Assembly (NCBI RefSeq): GCF_002884445.1
Contig: NZ_KZ614144.1
Location: 6,023,920 to 6,087,919, forward strand
Origin: Paenibacillus castaneae
Lineage (GTDB): Bacteria > Bacillota > Bacilli > Paenibacillales > Paenibacillaceae
Length of the DNA: 64,000 nt
Reading direction: 5' to 3'
The notes beneath the pieces are model-generated. The model worked only from the letters and a program-made list of their open reading frames with translations. It was not told where the DNA came from and did not search any database. This document shows, piece by piece, positions 53,278-62,302 of this stretch. The position numbers were made by a program, and so were the translations under genes. Every line of letters begins with the position of its first letter. Position 1 is the first letter of the stretch.

Positions 53278-55581
53278 TTGCGGTCTTTAACATTTCTAAG
53301 CAAGATGATGATCTTCGGAATTCTGCTCAGCACGCTCCCGGTGATTTTCATTGGTGCTTTCTCCTACGTTACATCATCCAATGAAATCCAGAAAAATGTT
53401 AACGCCGGACAAATGAAACTGATCATGCAAATTAACTCAAATGTAGAGCAGAAGTTGACGACTGTCAACCACACGCTAAATCAAGTAATCAACTCATCGG
53501 TCCTAAAAAGAGCCATGAATCAGCAGCTTACCGTAAATGAATTTATGATTTACGACGATTTAAGAAATGAAATTAGAAATATGCAATCTTTTGATACGAA
53601 GCTTGAGGATGTTATTCTCATTAACGATAAGCATAACTGGATGATAAAAAACTCAGGCCTATATGCATTCGGTCAATATGCATATCATGATGAGCTGGCT
53701 AATCTTATACAGCTGCCAGAAAGCGCATCATGGGTGCTGAATCCTTCAAGCTGGTTCTATACGGAGGAAGCGACTGGAACTGCTGCTTGCAGCTATAGTA
53801 TCAGCCTGGTGAAGAGGCTTCCAGCAGCCGGTCTGGAGAAATACGGCTTGGCACTGGCTAACATTCCAACCTGCAGTCTGCAGGATCTGCTTGAAACGGA
53901 GGAGGATCATTATTCCAATATAATGATTCTGGACGATCAATATCGGATATTGCTGCATCATGACCAATCGCTCATTGGCAAGCCTGTGCAGGAGAGCGGA
54001 TTAACGATTGGACAGTTAACGGAATCCTCCGGCCAGTTCACGGAAATGATTAATCAAGAAAATTATTCTATTACGTATTATCGCTCAGACTTGAATGACT
54101 GGATTTATTTGTCTGCAACGTCTATAGCCAGCATTACGAAAGAGTCGAATAAAATTGGAGCATACACGCTTTACGTCTGCCTGTTCATGCTTATGCTGTC
54201 CATGCTGCTTGCATGGATTATCTCACGCCGCATGTATTCGCCTATTCAACTTCTGCTTAACCAAATGGGTGAGAGGCTGACGGACATTCAGAAACGCAAA
54301 ACAAATGAATTTCAAGCAATAGGCGAGCGTGTTACACATCTTTTCCAATCCAAATCGCAGCTTGAGCGAGAGGTTAGCCAGCATATTCATCAGGTGCGCA
54401 CCTTCTTCTTCATGAAGGCCTTCCAGGGAAGCATTAAGCAAAGCGAGATACCCGAGAAGCTTATTCAATTCGGATACGGCACGCAATTGGAGGAATGGAG
54501 AACGATGGCAGCTATTACGCTGCAGATCGATTTTCTGGATAACAGCCGCTATTCGAAGGATGATCTAGAGCTTCTGTTGTTTGCGGTTCATAACATTGTA
54601 GAGGAGCTTATTCCATCAGATCGGCGGCTGACTCCGGTCATTATGGATCAAACGATCGTGACGATTATTGGAAGCACAGAGAGCGAATCTGTGGAATTTC
54701 ATCAAACGGCGTTTGCCTTAACAGAGCATTTGCAGCAGCAAATCATTAACATTCTGAATGTTCAGGTCAGCATTGGCATTAGCTTGCCCTTCAGCTCTGT
54801 TACTACCATTGCCATTGCTTATAGAGAAGGACTTGAAGCACTCAAGCATCGCATGAAACTGGGTGAGGGCATCATTATTCAGTATGCGAACGTGAATGCA
54901 GGCAAACATTATTTAAATTTGAATTATCCAGCCCATGTAGAGAATGAGCTTATGGATGCCATTAAGCTGGCTGAGAAGGACAATTCCAAGGAGCTGCTGA
55001 AGAGCTTTCTGCAGGCAGTGTTCGCCGCAGAGCTGTCTCCTCAGGAATATCAAATTCCACTTGCTAGGCTGCTGAATAATTTGCTGATTGTTATGCAGGA
55101 GTCGGGGGTTAGCTTGAATCAAATTCATCCTATGAAGGGCTCCCTGCTGGAGGAGCTATTGGGGCTTCACACCGCGACAGAAATCGAAGATTGGTTCTGG
55201 ACGCAGGTCGTTTATCCGATGATCAAAATATTCAAGGACCGGCAAGCCGCGCAGTATCAAAATATTTCCGAGAAAATAATCGATCTCGTGCAGCATCACT
55301 ATGATACGGATCTGACACTGGAGGAATGCGCGTCGCGCCTTCATTATAACGCTAACTATTTAAGCAGTGTTTTCCGCAAGGAGACCCATTATTCCTTTAG
55401 TGAATACTTGTCGATGTATCGGTTCCAAATGGCGAAGAAATGGCTTGCAGACAGCGAAATTCCGATCAAGGATATTGCAAGCAAGCTGCGCTATAATAAT
55501 CCACAAAACTTTATTCGATCCTTCCGCAAGCAGGAGGGTACGACTCCAGGACAATATCGCGAAAAAAAGCGAAGCGGTTAA
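53278..55581 (+). CDS. Membrane-bound AraC-family regulator (YesS-like)
   Basis: 767 residues. One membrane helix near residues 12-32, an extracellular sensor of about 250 residues, a second helix near 295-315, a long cytoplasmic region and a C-terminal double helix-turn-helix (LTLEECASRLHYNANYLSSVFRKE and IPIKDIASKLRYNNPQNFIRSFRKQ). The architecture is that of YesS of B. subtilis, which controls rhamnogalacturonan genes. TTG at 53278 is preferred because AAGGTGAT lies just before it; upstream GTG or ATG codons fall inside that site. It likely activates the adjacent transport genes. Confidence 0.87.
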   Translation: MRSLTFLSKMMIFGILLSTLPVIFIGAFSYVTSSNEIQKNVNAGQMKLIMQINSNVEQKLTTVNHTLNQVINSSVLKRAMNQQLTVNEFMIYDDLRNEIRNMQSFDTKLEDVILINDKHNWMIKNSGLYAFGQYAYHDELANLIQLPESASWVLNPSSWFYTEEATGTAACSYSISLVKRLPAAGLEKYGLALANIPTCSLQDLLETEEDHYSNIMILDDQYRILLHHDQSLIGKPVQESGLTIGQLTESSGQFTEMINQENYSITYYRSDLNDWIYLSATSIASITKESNKIGAYTLYVCLFMLMLSMLLAWIISRRMYSPIQLLLNQMGERLTDIQKRKTNEFQAIGERVTHLFQSKSQLEREVSQHIHQVRTFFFMKAFQGSIKQSEIPEKLIQFGYGTQLEEWRTMAAITLQIDFLDNSRYSKDDLELLLFAVHNIVEELIPSDRRLTPVIMDQTIVTIIGSTESESVEFHQTAFALTEHLQQQIINILNVQVSIGISLPFSSVTTIAIAYREGLEALKHRMKLGEGIIIQYANVNAGKHYLNLNYPAHVENELMDAIKLAEKDNSKELLKSFLQAVFAAELSPQEYQIPLARLLNNLLIVMQESGVSLNQIHPMKGSLLEELLGLHTATEIEDWFWTQVVYPMIKIFKDRQAAQYQNISEKIIDLVQHHYDTDLTLEECASRLHYNANYLSSVFRKETHYSFSEYLSMYRFQMAKKWLADSEIPIKDIASKLRYNNPQNFIRSFRKQEGTTPGQYREKKRSG

Positions 55582-55626
55582 TGATTAAATAGTAGGTATT
55601 GAAGCAAAAACAGACTGTATGTGAAC

Positions 55627-55677
55627 CACTCCTTATGCTAATATAGTTAACATATCTCGTTTTTAGCATAAGGAGTG
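55627..55677 (+). promoter_or_regulatory. 15-bp perfect inverted repeat masking the DUF1284 ribosome site
   Basis: CACTCCTTATGCTAA at 55627-55641 is fully complementary to TTAGCATAAGGAGTG at 55663-55677, with a 21-nt loop. The right arm contains AAGGAGTG, the ribosome site of the ATG at 55687. In RNA the stem would hide the site. In DNA it could also be an operator. Confidence 0.7.
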
Positions 55678-55686
55678 ATAGGCACA

Positions 55687-56106
55687 ATGACCATTTCATT
55701 ACGAGGGCATCATCTGCTTTGCCTACTGGGCTACCGTGGTATGGGGTACTCTGAGGATTTCTGCGTCAATATGACGAATATCTACGAAATGCTGCGGAAC
55801 GAACCCGGTACGGAAATTGAGATCATTACAGGACCAGATGATGTTTGCCGCGCCTACCCGCCTGACAAAGCGTATCACTGCGAAGGAAACGTATACGATC
55901 TGGACGAAGCGGTATTGGCGAAGCTTGGTCTTACCGTAAATGAGCGAAGCAGCTGGCAGGAAATATGTGACCGTGTAGCGAAGCGATTGATTCCATCCGA
56001 CATCAGCAAGCTTTGCACCACTTGTCCTTGGGAGAAGTATGGGGTATGCCAAGAAGGCGTCGGACTTGTTGTTGAAGGCCGTCCGCTGCCGAAGTTGAGT
56101 GTGTAG
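55687..56106 (+). CDS. DUF1284 domain protein (139 aa)
   Basis: 139 residues. The start TISLRGHHLLCLLGYRGMGYS and the cysteine-bearing CTTCPWEKYGVCQEG segment are those of the DUF1284 family, proposed to bind a metal or iron-sulfur centre; the function is unknown. The GHH pair and the four or more cysteines are the likely ligands. The ATG is 9 bases after AAGGAGTG, which is part of a 15-bp inverted repeat. It is convergent with the HAD phosphatase gene. Confidence 0.8.
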   Translation: MTISLRGHHLLCLLGYRGMGYSEDFCVNMTNIYEMLRNEPGTEIEIITGPDDVCRAYPPDKAYHCEGNVYDLDEAVLAKLGLTVNERSSWQEICDRVAKRLIPSDISKLCTTCPWEKYGVCQEGVGLVVEGRPLPKLSV

Positions 56107-56167
56107 TTCATACTCACAAATCTCTATTACGTTGAATTTATTTGCTGCGAGCATGATCGGCTGTCAT

Positions 56168-56911
56168 TCACCCATTAGCTCCGTTTAACTCTTGTAATAG
56201 CTGTACAATATCGCTGAGAGAATGGATAGATCGATAAGGCTGTACCTCATAAGTCGACAAGGTATCCATTCCTTTGGGATTAATCCAAACCCCTTTTATT
56301 CCGATTTGCTGCGGCGCTATGACCTCCCACTGGTAATTATCGCCCACCATCCACGTTTCCTCTGGCGCAGCGCCAAGCTGATTCGCGGCATGGAGATAAA
56401 TGCTCGGATCCGGCTTGCCGACTCCAAACTCTTCTTCTATATAAATATGATCAAAGTAATCAGCCAGCTCGAACCGGTTAATCTTCCCTCTTTGCGCGCT
56501 TGATGCGCCATTAGTAATGAGGGCCAGCTTAATGCCCATCGACTTGATATAGGCAATTGCTTCAAGAGCACCGGGATGCAGAAAGGCCAATTCATCTCGC
56601 ACTAAACCATAATCAACAGCAATCCGGCCTGCTAGCTCTGAATCATCAAAGCTAATTTGTTTTAAAACCGAATGGACGATTTCCGTTCTCGCTTTAGGTA
56701 AATCTAAACGTCCAATTCGATGCCTATCCGCGTCGCTCCAATATTCTTTGGCATGCTTCTTAATAAGACCTACGATTTCACTCATTCTGTTAGCATCCGT
56801 TTCAGCTAAATGCGTATGACATACCTTCATCCAGCATGCATCCAGATCAATTCCTTGCTCATAAGCAATAATGGTATCATCCAAATCTAGTAAAATAGCT
56901 TTTGGCTGCAA
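56168..56911 (-). CDS. HAD-superfamily hydrolase (YfnB-like)
   Basis: 247 residues. Motif I is LLDLDDTIIAYEQG with the nucleophilic Asp; motif II is ITNGASSAQRGK; motifs III/IV are FGVGKPDPSIY and WMVGDNYQWEVI. The helical cap between motifs I and II marks subfamily IA. It is likely a small-molecule phosphatase; the substrate is unknown. I chose the TTG start with GGGAGGGAG nearby because it removes an odd N-terminal extension and places motif I near the start, but a longer start cannot be excluded. Confidence 0.82.
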   Translation of the reverse strand: MQPKAILLDLDDTIIAYEQGIDLDACWMKVCHTHLAETDANRMSEIVGLIKKHAKEYWSDADRHRIGRLDLPKARTEIVHSVLKQISFDDSELAGRIAVDYGLVRDELAFLHPGALEAIAYIKSMGIKLALITNGASSAQRGKINRFELADYFDHIYIEEEFGVGKPDPSIYLHAANQLGAAPEETWMVGDNYQWEVIAPQQIGIKGVWINPKGMDTLSTYEVQPYRSIHSLSDIVQLLQELNGANG

Positions 56912-57044
56912 AGTAACTCCCTCCCATTCTCCTATTTCTCCTAATATTATACTTTTATATCCTGTCATTTCATATCTATGAAGCTTCTATTTGAGGTGCT
57001 AATATAGATATTACAGCGCTTTCATTATTGAATAGGAGGATTGT

Positions 57045-58844
57045 ATGAGCACTCAACCCTTATCAGAGATATCTTCAAGTAATACTAGAAAATCTATCTT
57101 TTCTTTATTTAAAGATCCTACATTTCTAAGTTTATTAAGTATTGTCAAAAAGTATAAGTGGTACTATGTCTTTGCAGTCGGATCACAGCTGCTGTTGACA
57201 GCTTTGGCGCTGCTTTTTGCCGATACCAGCCGCTGGCTGTTTAATTTAGCCCCCCATGTACCCCGCAGCTCCTTGGCCCATATTTTGCTCCTATTTTCCT
57301 GTATTGCAATCTTCCAGCTTATTTTCACCTTCATTAACAATTGGATTCGCTCAGCGCTCAACGAATCGGTCGTTTATGAAATGAGGCGTACAATTCTGAA
57401 TCATTTGCAGCGGCTGCCTCTATCCTTTCACGAGAATAACCATAGCTCCGTTTCCGTTAATGTGATGCACAATGAGCTGGAGATTGCTAAAAATTTTATC
57501 GTCTATGATATTCAAAGGCTGATCGCACTGCCTATTTCATTTCTTTTTGTTGGTATTTATCTATTAACGGTGCATCCGCTCCTCGGAGTAATTGCTATCG
57601 CAATCGGTCCTATACAGATGCTAAGCAGCCTCGTTCTCAAAACGCGCTTCAAGCACGCAGCTGAGCTGCAAAACCGTGTCACACGCGATGTGTTCTTCAC
57701 CATAGGCGAAACTCTGCACGGTATTCGAGAAGTGAAATCGAACCAGATGGAAGACAAGGTAGATCATCAAATGGCCAAAATTCAAAGGGATGGCGTTGCT
57801 TACAATGTTCTCTTAACTAATATCAGCACCATTCGCGCGATTGTAAAGGATTTGCCTGGTCATGCCGGTTATCTTGCCGGAATTGGCATAGGAGCCTCCT
57901 TAATGGCTTCAGGCGAGATCGGGGTCGGCGGACTTGTCGCTTTCATTACGCTGCTCGACAAGGTTGCTGAACCGTTCACCGTCATGGTCGATACGATAAA
58001 CAATTTGCAGCGCTCCATATCTGGAGCCAAGCGCCTGTTCGAAGTGCTCGATTTGGAGGAAGAGGATTTGACGACAGGCGAGCCTCTATCCCCAGAAGCG
58101 CCATCTATTCGCTATGATAATGTCAGTTTTCAGTACGTGGAGGAATCAGCAACGATTCAGAACCTGAGCTTCTCGATTCCGGCAGGCAGCTCGCTTGCCT
58201 TGGTCGGTCCAAGCGGCGCAGGCAAAAGCACCATTGTTAAGCTGCTGTACCGCTTCTATGATGCCAAGCAAGGTATGATTACACTGAATGACAAACCGCT
58301 CGAAGCATATGCCATTCAGTCTATACGCGAGCGCATGGCGCTGGTCTCGCAGGATATTTTCCTCTTCGACGGCACCGTAGCAGACAATATTGAAGTCGGC
58401 AAACCAGGTGCCTCTCGCGAGGAAATCATCCGTGCGGCCAAGCTCTCACAGTCTTATGAGTTTATAGAGGCATTGCCGCTAGGGCTGGACTCCGAGATCG
58501 GTGAACGAGGCATCAAGCTGTCTCATGGGCAGAAGCAACGATTATCGATTGCTCGCGCTATTCTGCGAAACGCCTCGCTCCTTGTATTGGATGAGCCTAC
58601 ATCTGCGCTTGATGTCGATACGGAAGCCTCCTTCCAACGTGATCTTGGCGAATGGGCATCCAGCTGCACGAAAATTATTATCGCACATAGGCTGTCCACC
58701 ATTCGTGAAGCCGATTATATTATTTTTATCGATCAAGGCGAAGTAGTAGAAAGCGGCACAATCGAGCAGCTTATCAGCCTTAATGGTCGTTTCCGCAGCT
58801 ATTGGGACAAGCAAAACGGTGATACCTATGTGAAGGCAATATAG
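57045..58844 (+). CDS. ABC exporter, fused membrane and ATPase domains
   Basis: 599 residues. A six-helix domain (about 40-330) and an ATPase with Walker A GPSGAGKST, Walker B LLVLDEPTSALD and the signature LSHGQKQR: His replaces the first Gly of the usual LSGGQ. Ribosome site AGGAGG stands five bases before ATG. It stands alone, convergent with serS through a shared-style terminator. The substrate is unknown; similarity in layout is to peptide and drug exporters. Confidence 0.87.
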   Translation: MSTQPLSEISSSNTRKSIFSLFKDPTFLSLLSIVKKYKWYYVFAVGSQLLLTALALLFADTSRWLFNLAPHVPRSSLAHILLLFSCIAIFQLIFTFINNWIRSALNESVVYEMRRTILNHLQRLPLSFHENNHSSVSVNVMHNELEIAKNFIVYDIQRLIALPISFLFVGIYLLTVHPLLGVIAIAIGPIQMLSSLVLKTRFKHAAELQNRVTRDVFFTIGETLHGIREVKSNQMEDKVDHQMAKIQRDGVAYNVLLTNISTIRAIVKDLPGHAGYLAGIGIGASLMASGEIGVGGLVAFITLLDKVAEPFTVMVDTINNLQRSISGAKRLFEVLDLEEEDLTTGEPLSPEAPSIRYDNVSFQYVEESATIQNLSFSIPAGSSLALVGPSGAGKSTIVKLLYRFYDAKQGMITLNDKPLEAYAIQSIRERMALVSQDIFLFDGTVADNIEVGKPGASREEIIRAAKLSQSYEFIEALPLGLDSEIGERGIKLSHGQKQRLSIARAILRNASLLVLDEPTSALDVDTEASFQRDLGEWASSCTKIIIAHRLSTIREADYIIFIDQGEVVESGTIEQLISLNGRFRSYWDKQNGDTYVKAI

Positions 58845-58876
58845 GCGGAGCCTCTGCTCAACTTGTCGCTATCAAT

Positions 58877-58918
58877 AAAAACAGCCGATCAGGGTTTCTA
58901 CACCTGTTCGGCTGTTTT
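58877..58918. terminator. Bidirectional terminator between ABC exporter and serS
   Basis: AAAACAGCCGATCAGG and CCTGTTCGGCTGTTTT pair with one mismatch; similar to the one at 18822-18862. Confidence 0.85.
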
Positions 58919-58983
58919 GCTTCTTTTGCTGACTTCTCCCAGCGGGAGAGGATAGAACATCAGATTTGAGACAGCCGCTTTCT

Positions 58984-60270
58984 CTATTCGTCCATAACCG
59001 CCAAACGAGTTAATCCGTTCATGTAAGGCTGCAATGCGGCCGGAATGCGAATCGATCCATCCTCTTCCTGATGATTCTCGAGGAGTGGAATTAGAATGCG
59101 CGGACTGGCTACTGCTGTATTGTTCAGTGTATGACAGTATTTGAGTACGCCAGCCTCATCCCTATAGCGAATATTCGAACGGCGCGCCTGGAAGTCATGC
59201 AGATTCGACGACGAATGGGTCTCTCCATAAGCCCCGCGGCTCGGCATCCACGTTTCAATATCGTATTGCTTATAGGTTTTCTGCGACATATCGCCCGTAC
59301 ATACCGCCATAATGCGATAAGGCAGCTCAAGGCATTGAAGAAGCTCCTCCGCATTCGCCGTAATTTCCTGCAAAATAGCTTCCGATAACTCAGGGTCCGC
59401 CTTGCACAGAATAACCTGCTCCACCTTAGCGAACTGGTGAACCCGGTATAGGCCATGAACATCTCGACCAGCCGAGCCCACTTCACTGCGGAAGCAAACC
59501 GATGCGGCAGCAAGCTTGATCGGATGTTCCGCGTTTACGATTTCATTCGCGTAATAGGTAACCATCGGAACCTCCGAGGTGCCGACCAGCCATTTGTCAG
59601 CTTCGGTGAGCTGATAGGTTTGATCCTCGCCAAGCGGGAAAAAACCGGTATTTCGCATTGCATCCGTTCGAACCATTAAAGGCACCTCAAGCAGCGTAAA
59701 GCCTTTTTGCATAAGCAAATCAATGGCCAGCTGCTGTACAGCCCGGTGGAGCAGGACGCCTGCTCCCTTCAAGTAATAGTTGCGGGTACCTGCGGCCTTC
59801 ACTCCGCGCTGCGTATCGATCAGATCGTGAAGCTCGCCCAGCGCCATATGATCCTTCTGCTCAAAACCGAAGTGAGTGGCCTCGCCTACACGCTTGATTT
59901 CCACATTGTCCGCATCCGAGCGACCAAAAGGCGTGTCTGGCGACACGACATTAGGGACAAGAGCGAGCAGTTTCATGACTTCCCGTTCGGCAGCTGCTAA
60001 TTCAGCCTCCACCACGCTTAGCCTCTCATTAATTTCCTTGACCTGACCCTTCGTCAGCTCCGCATCAGCATGAGCGCCTTGCTTAACGAGCGTGCCAATG
60101 TGATACGACAGCTTATTTCGAGTTTCCCTTAATGCCTCCGTTTCCTGCAAAAAACGTTTCTTCTCCTCGTCCCGCTCCATAAGCTCCGCAATCGATAAGT
60201 CAATTCCCTTATGATTGGCTGCCGTTTGAACCCGCTCATGATTTTGTTTAATCCATTTCATATCCAGCAT
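58984..60270 (-). CDS. serS: Seryl-tRNA synthetase
   Basis: 428 residues. An N-terminal antiparallel coiled coil (about 10-105) that grips the long arm of tRNA-Ser precedes the class II core with motif 2 (CFRSEVGSAGRDVHGLYRVHQFAKVEQ) and motif 3 (LNNTAVASPRILIPLLENHQ). The ATG at 60270 (MLDMKWIKQNHE) is standard for the family and has AAGGAG upstream; a frame 29 codons longer would enter the T-box. A T-box leader controls it. Confidence 0.96.
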   Translation of the reverse strand: MLDMKWIKQNHERVQTAANHKGIDLSIAELMERDEEKKRFLQETEALRETRNKLSYHIGTLVKQGAHADAELTKGQVKEINERLSVVEAELAAAEREVMKLLALVPNVVSPDTPFGRSDADNVEIKRVGEATHFGFEQKDHMALGELHDLIDTQRGVKAAGTRNYYLKGAGVLLHRAVQQLAIDLLMQKGFTLLEVPLMVRTDAMRNTGFFPLGEDQTYQLTEADKWLVGTSEVPMVTYYANEIVNAEHPIKLAAASVCFRSEVGSAGRDVHGLYRVHQFAKVEQVILCKADPELSEAILQEITANAEELLQCLELPYRIMAVCTGDMSQKTYKQYDIETWMPSRGAYGETHSSSNLHDFQARRSNIRYRDEAGVLKYCHTLNNTAVASPRILIPLLENHQEEDGSIRIPAALQPYMNGLTRLAVMDE

Positions 60271-60296
60271 GACACCGCGCTCCTTTTCTCGTAAGA

Positions 60297-60505
60297 ACAC
60301 AAAAAACGCCCTCATCCCTATGGGACGAGGAGCGTTTTCACTCGCGGTGCCACCCAAATTGATTAAACAGACGGGCTGTTTAATCCTCTTTGTTCCGCGG
60401 TAACGGGCGGGCCCGGTAAACTTAGGGGGAAGCGTATTCCCCTTGACGAGAACGCCTCCGAGTTGGATTCTCTTCCTAGGCGTGATCCGAATATTATTTT
60501 TAGTA
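60297..60505 (-). ncRNA. T-box riboswitch leader of serS
   Basis: On the minus strand GGGTGGCACCGCG (60343-60355 on plus) is the T-box that binds the free CCA end of uncharged tRNA; a terminator follows (AAAACGCTCC...GGGCGTTTTTT, 60297-60338). Upstream, a stem with ACGCCT/AGGCGT carries the loop AATCCAA; the TCC (plus 60465-60467) is a Ser codon and a candidate specifier. A TATAAT -10 (about 60508-60513) with TTGTAT 18 bp before it provides the promoter. Uncharged tRNA-Ser would allow readthrough into serS. Between 60514 and 60619 nothing else is seen. Confidence 0.88.
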
Positions 60506-60619
60506 TTATAACGTATTCAACAGATCATATACAAGTGCAGGATGTTAAAAAAAGGTTTCCGGTCTCTTTTACACGAATAATATGGATACTAGAAATGACG
60601 GATCGGAGGTGCGGCATTC

Positions 60620-62302
60620 ATGACAGATGAGCCTCATGTACAGGATTTGACCACGCTCAAAATAATAGCAGAGACATTAAATCAGTCCAATGATTTGACA
60701 TATATGCTGGATACGGTTTTGGGAAAACTGCTTGAGGTAACCGAGCTTTCTTTTGGATGGATTTTTCTTGTCGGGCCCTATCATGAATACGAATGTGTGG
60801 CAGACCGAAATTTGCCGCCTGCTTTGCTGTATGGAGACAAGCAGCTGATGCAATGCGGCTCCTGTTGGTGTCTCGACCGCTTTCGACATGACCGGTTAAA
60901 AAATGCCGTTAATATATTAAGCTGCAAGCGGTTGGAAGATGCGCGGAACCTAAAAACAGGCGAAACCTGCGGATTTACGCATCACGCAACCGTGCCGCTT
61001 CGCATTGGGGATCGGAAACTTGGCGTCATGAATGTCGGAGCTTTCGGCAAGGAGCATTTCTCAAACGAGGAGCTGGCCTTGCTTGAAGCGGTAGCCTTGC
61101 AAATCGGCATTGCCGTCGAGCGGATGCGGCTTCATGAAGCTGAGCAGCGGAGAGCGGAGCTCTACATAAGATTAGGCGAATTTAGCCGCTCATTGAGCGT
61201 CACGCTTAGCGGCGGAGATGCGCGCAGACAGCTGTCAGAGCTTGCTATGAAGCTAGTAAAGGTGCATTTCGCTTGGCCGGTTGCGATGCTGTTTCAACGC
61301 TCGGATCAAGGCTTTATAATACGCAACATCCAATCCGATGAACGGATGCTGACCACGAGCATATACATTCCTCCTGAGAAAGTTGAATGGCTCGAAGAAG
61401 CTGCGCATTCACATGGCTTTCAAGAAATAGAGGCTTCAAGTCTGTCCATTCTCAGCGAATATGCACAGCCTGATGGCATTCTGCCTCCGCTTCACTCTGC
61501 TATGGCAGCTCCATTCATGTTCGGCGGTCATACAGAAAGCGGCGTGCTCCTTATCGGTCATCCGAAGCCAGGCGCCCTTAGTCATATAGACGGTACCGTA
61601 TTGGAAGCTGTTGCCGAGCATATTGCTGCTCAGTTTGAGAACGTGCGGCTCGAAGAGAATCGCCAGCTATTGGCGCGAATGGAAGAGAGAAACGGATTAG
61701 CTCGCGACTTGCATGACTCTGTTTCTCAGCTGCTGTTCTCAATAAGCATGACGGCTAAAGGAGTCGAATCCTTGCTCGATGAACCGGATCTAAGCAGCGC
61801 AAAAACAGCCATTCAAGATATGCAGCTCCTGTCCCGAGATGCCTTGAAGGAAATGCGCGCCCTCATTAAGCAGCTGCGCCCTGCTGGCCTCGAGCAAGGC
61901 ATTGCTGCGGCACTAAAGGAACACGGCTCACGGCTTGGCTTGCATATTAACATGCAACTATCCGGTGTTCTGGCATTGCCAAGCGATATTGAGAATGCAT
62001 TATGGCGAATAGGCCAGGAAGCACTGAATAACGTTTCGAAGCATGCTGGCGCTTCTCGAGTGGATATGACGCTCATCGCGAAGGCACACGAAGTAATACT
62101 TAGCATTACCGATTTCGGACGCGGTATAGCGGAGAAAACTGATGCTTCCACAAGCGGCTCCTTCGGTCTCTCGATTATGCGGGAGCGTGCGGAAGGCAGC
62201 GGCGGCCGTTTTCAGTTGACCAGCGCATACAGCAAAGGTACTAGAGTAGAGGTCGCCATCCCTCTTCCATCTCAATTGAAAAGGAGGCTCCCACTGGAAT
62301 GA
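60620..62302 (+). CDS. GAF-domain sensor histidine kinase (NarL group) with Cys cluster
   Basis: 560 residues, no membrane helix. The N-terminal GAF (about 25-170) contains Cys79, Cys82, Cys84, Cys102 and Cys117; a second GAF-like segment (about 185-350) follows. The HisKA_3 box has ARDLHDSVSQ with the phosphate-accepting His, then the HATPase domain (EALNNVSKHAGA; ITDFGRGI). Cys-bearing GAF kinases of the YhcY/AirS type can hold an Fe-S cluster that senses oxygen or redox state. The response regulator gene overlaps by four bases (ATGA). Confidence 0.88.
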   Translation: MTDEPHVQDLTTLKIIAETLNQSNDLTYMLDTVLGKLLEVTELSFGWIFLVGPYHEYECVADRNLPPALLYGDKQLMQCGSCWCLDRFRHDRLKNAVNILSCKRLEDARNLKTGETCGFTHHATVPLRIGDRKLGVMNVGAFGKEHFSNEELALLEAVALQIGIAVERMRLHEAEQRRAELYIRLGEFSRSLSVTLSGGDARRQLSELAMKLVKVHFAWPVAMLFQRSDQGFIIRNIQSDERMLTTSIYIPPEKVEWLEEAAHSHGFQEIEASSLSILSEYAQPDGILPPLHSAMAAPFMFGGHTESGVLLIGHPKPGALSHIDGTVLEAVAEHIAAQFENVRLEENRQLLARMEERNGLARDLHDSVSQLLFSISMTAKGVESLLDEPDLSSAKTAIQDMQLLSRDALKEMRALIKQLRPAGLEQGIAAALKEHGSRLGLHINMQLSGVLALPSDIENALWRIGQEALNNVSKHAGASRVDMTLIAKAHEVILSITDFGRGIAEKTDASTSGSFGLSIMRERAEGSGGRFQLTSAYSKGTRVEVAIPLPSQLKRRLPLE

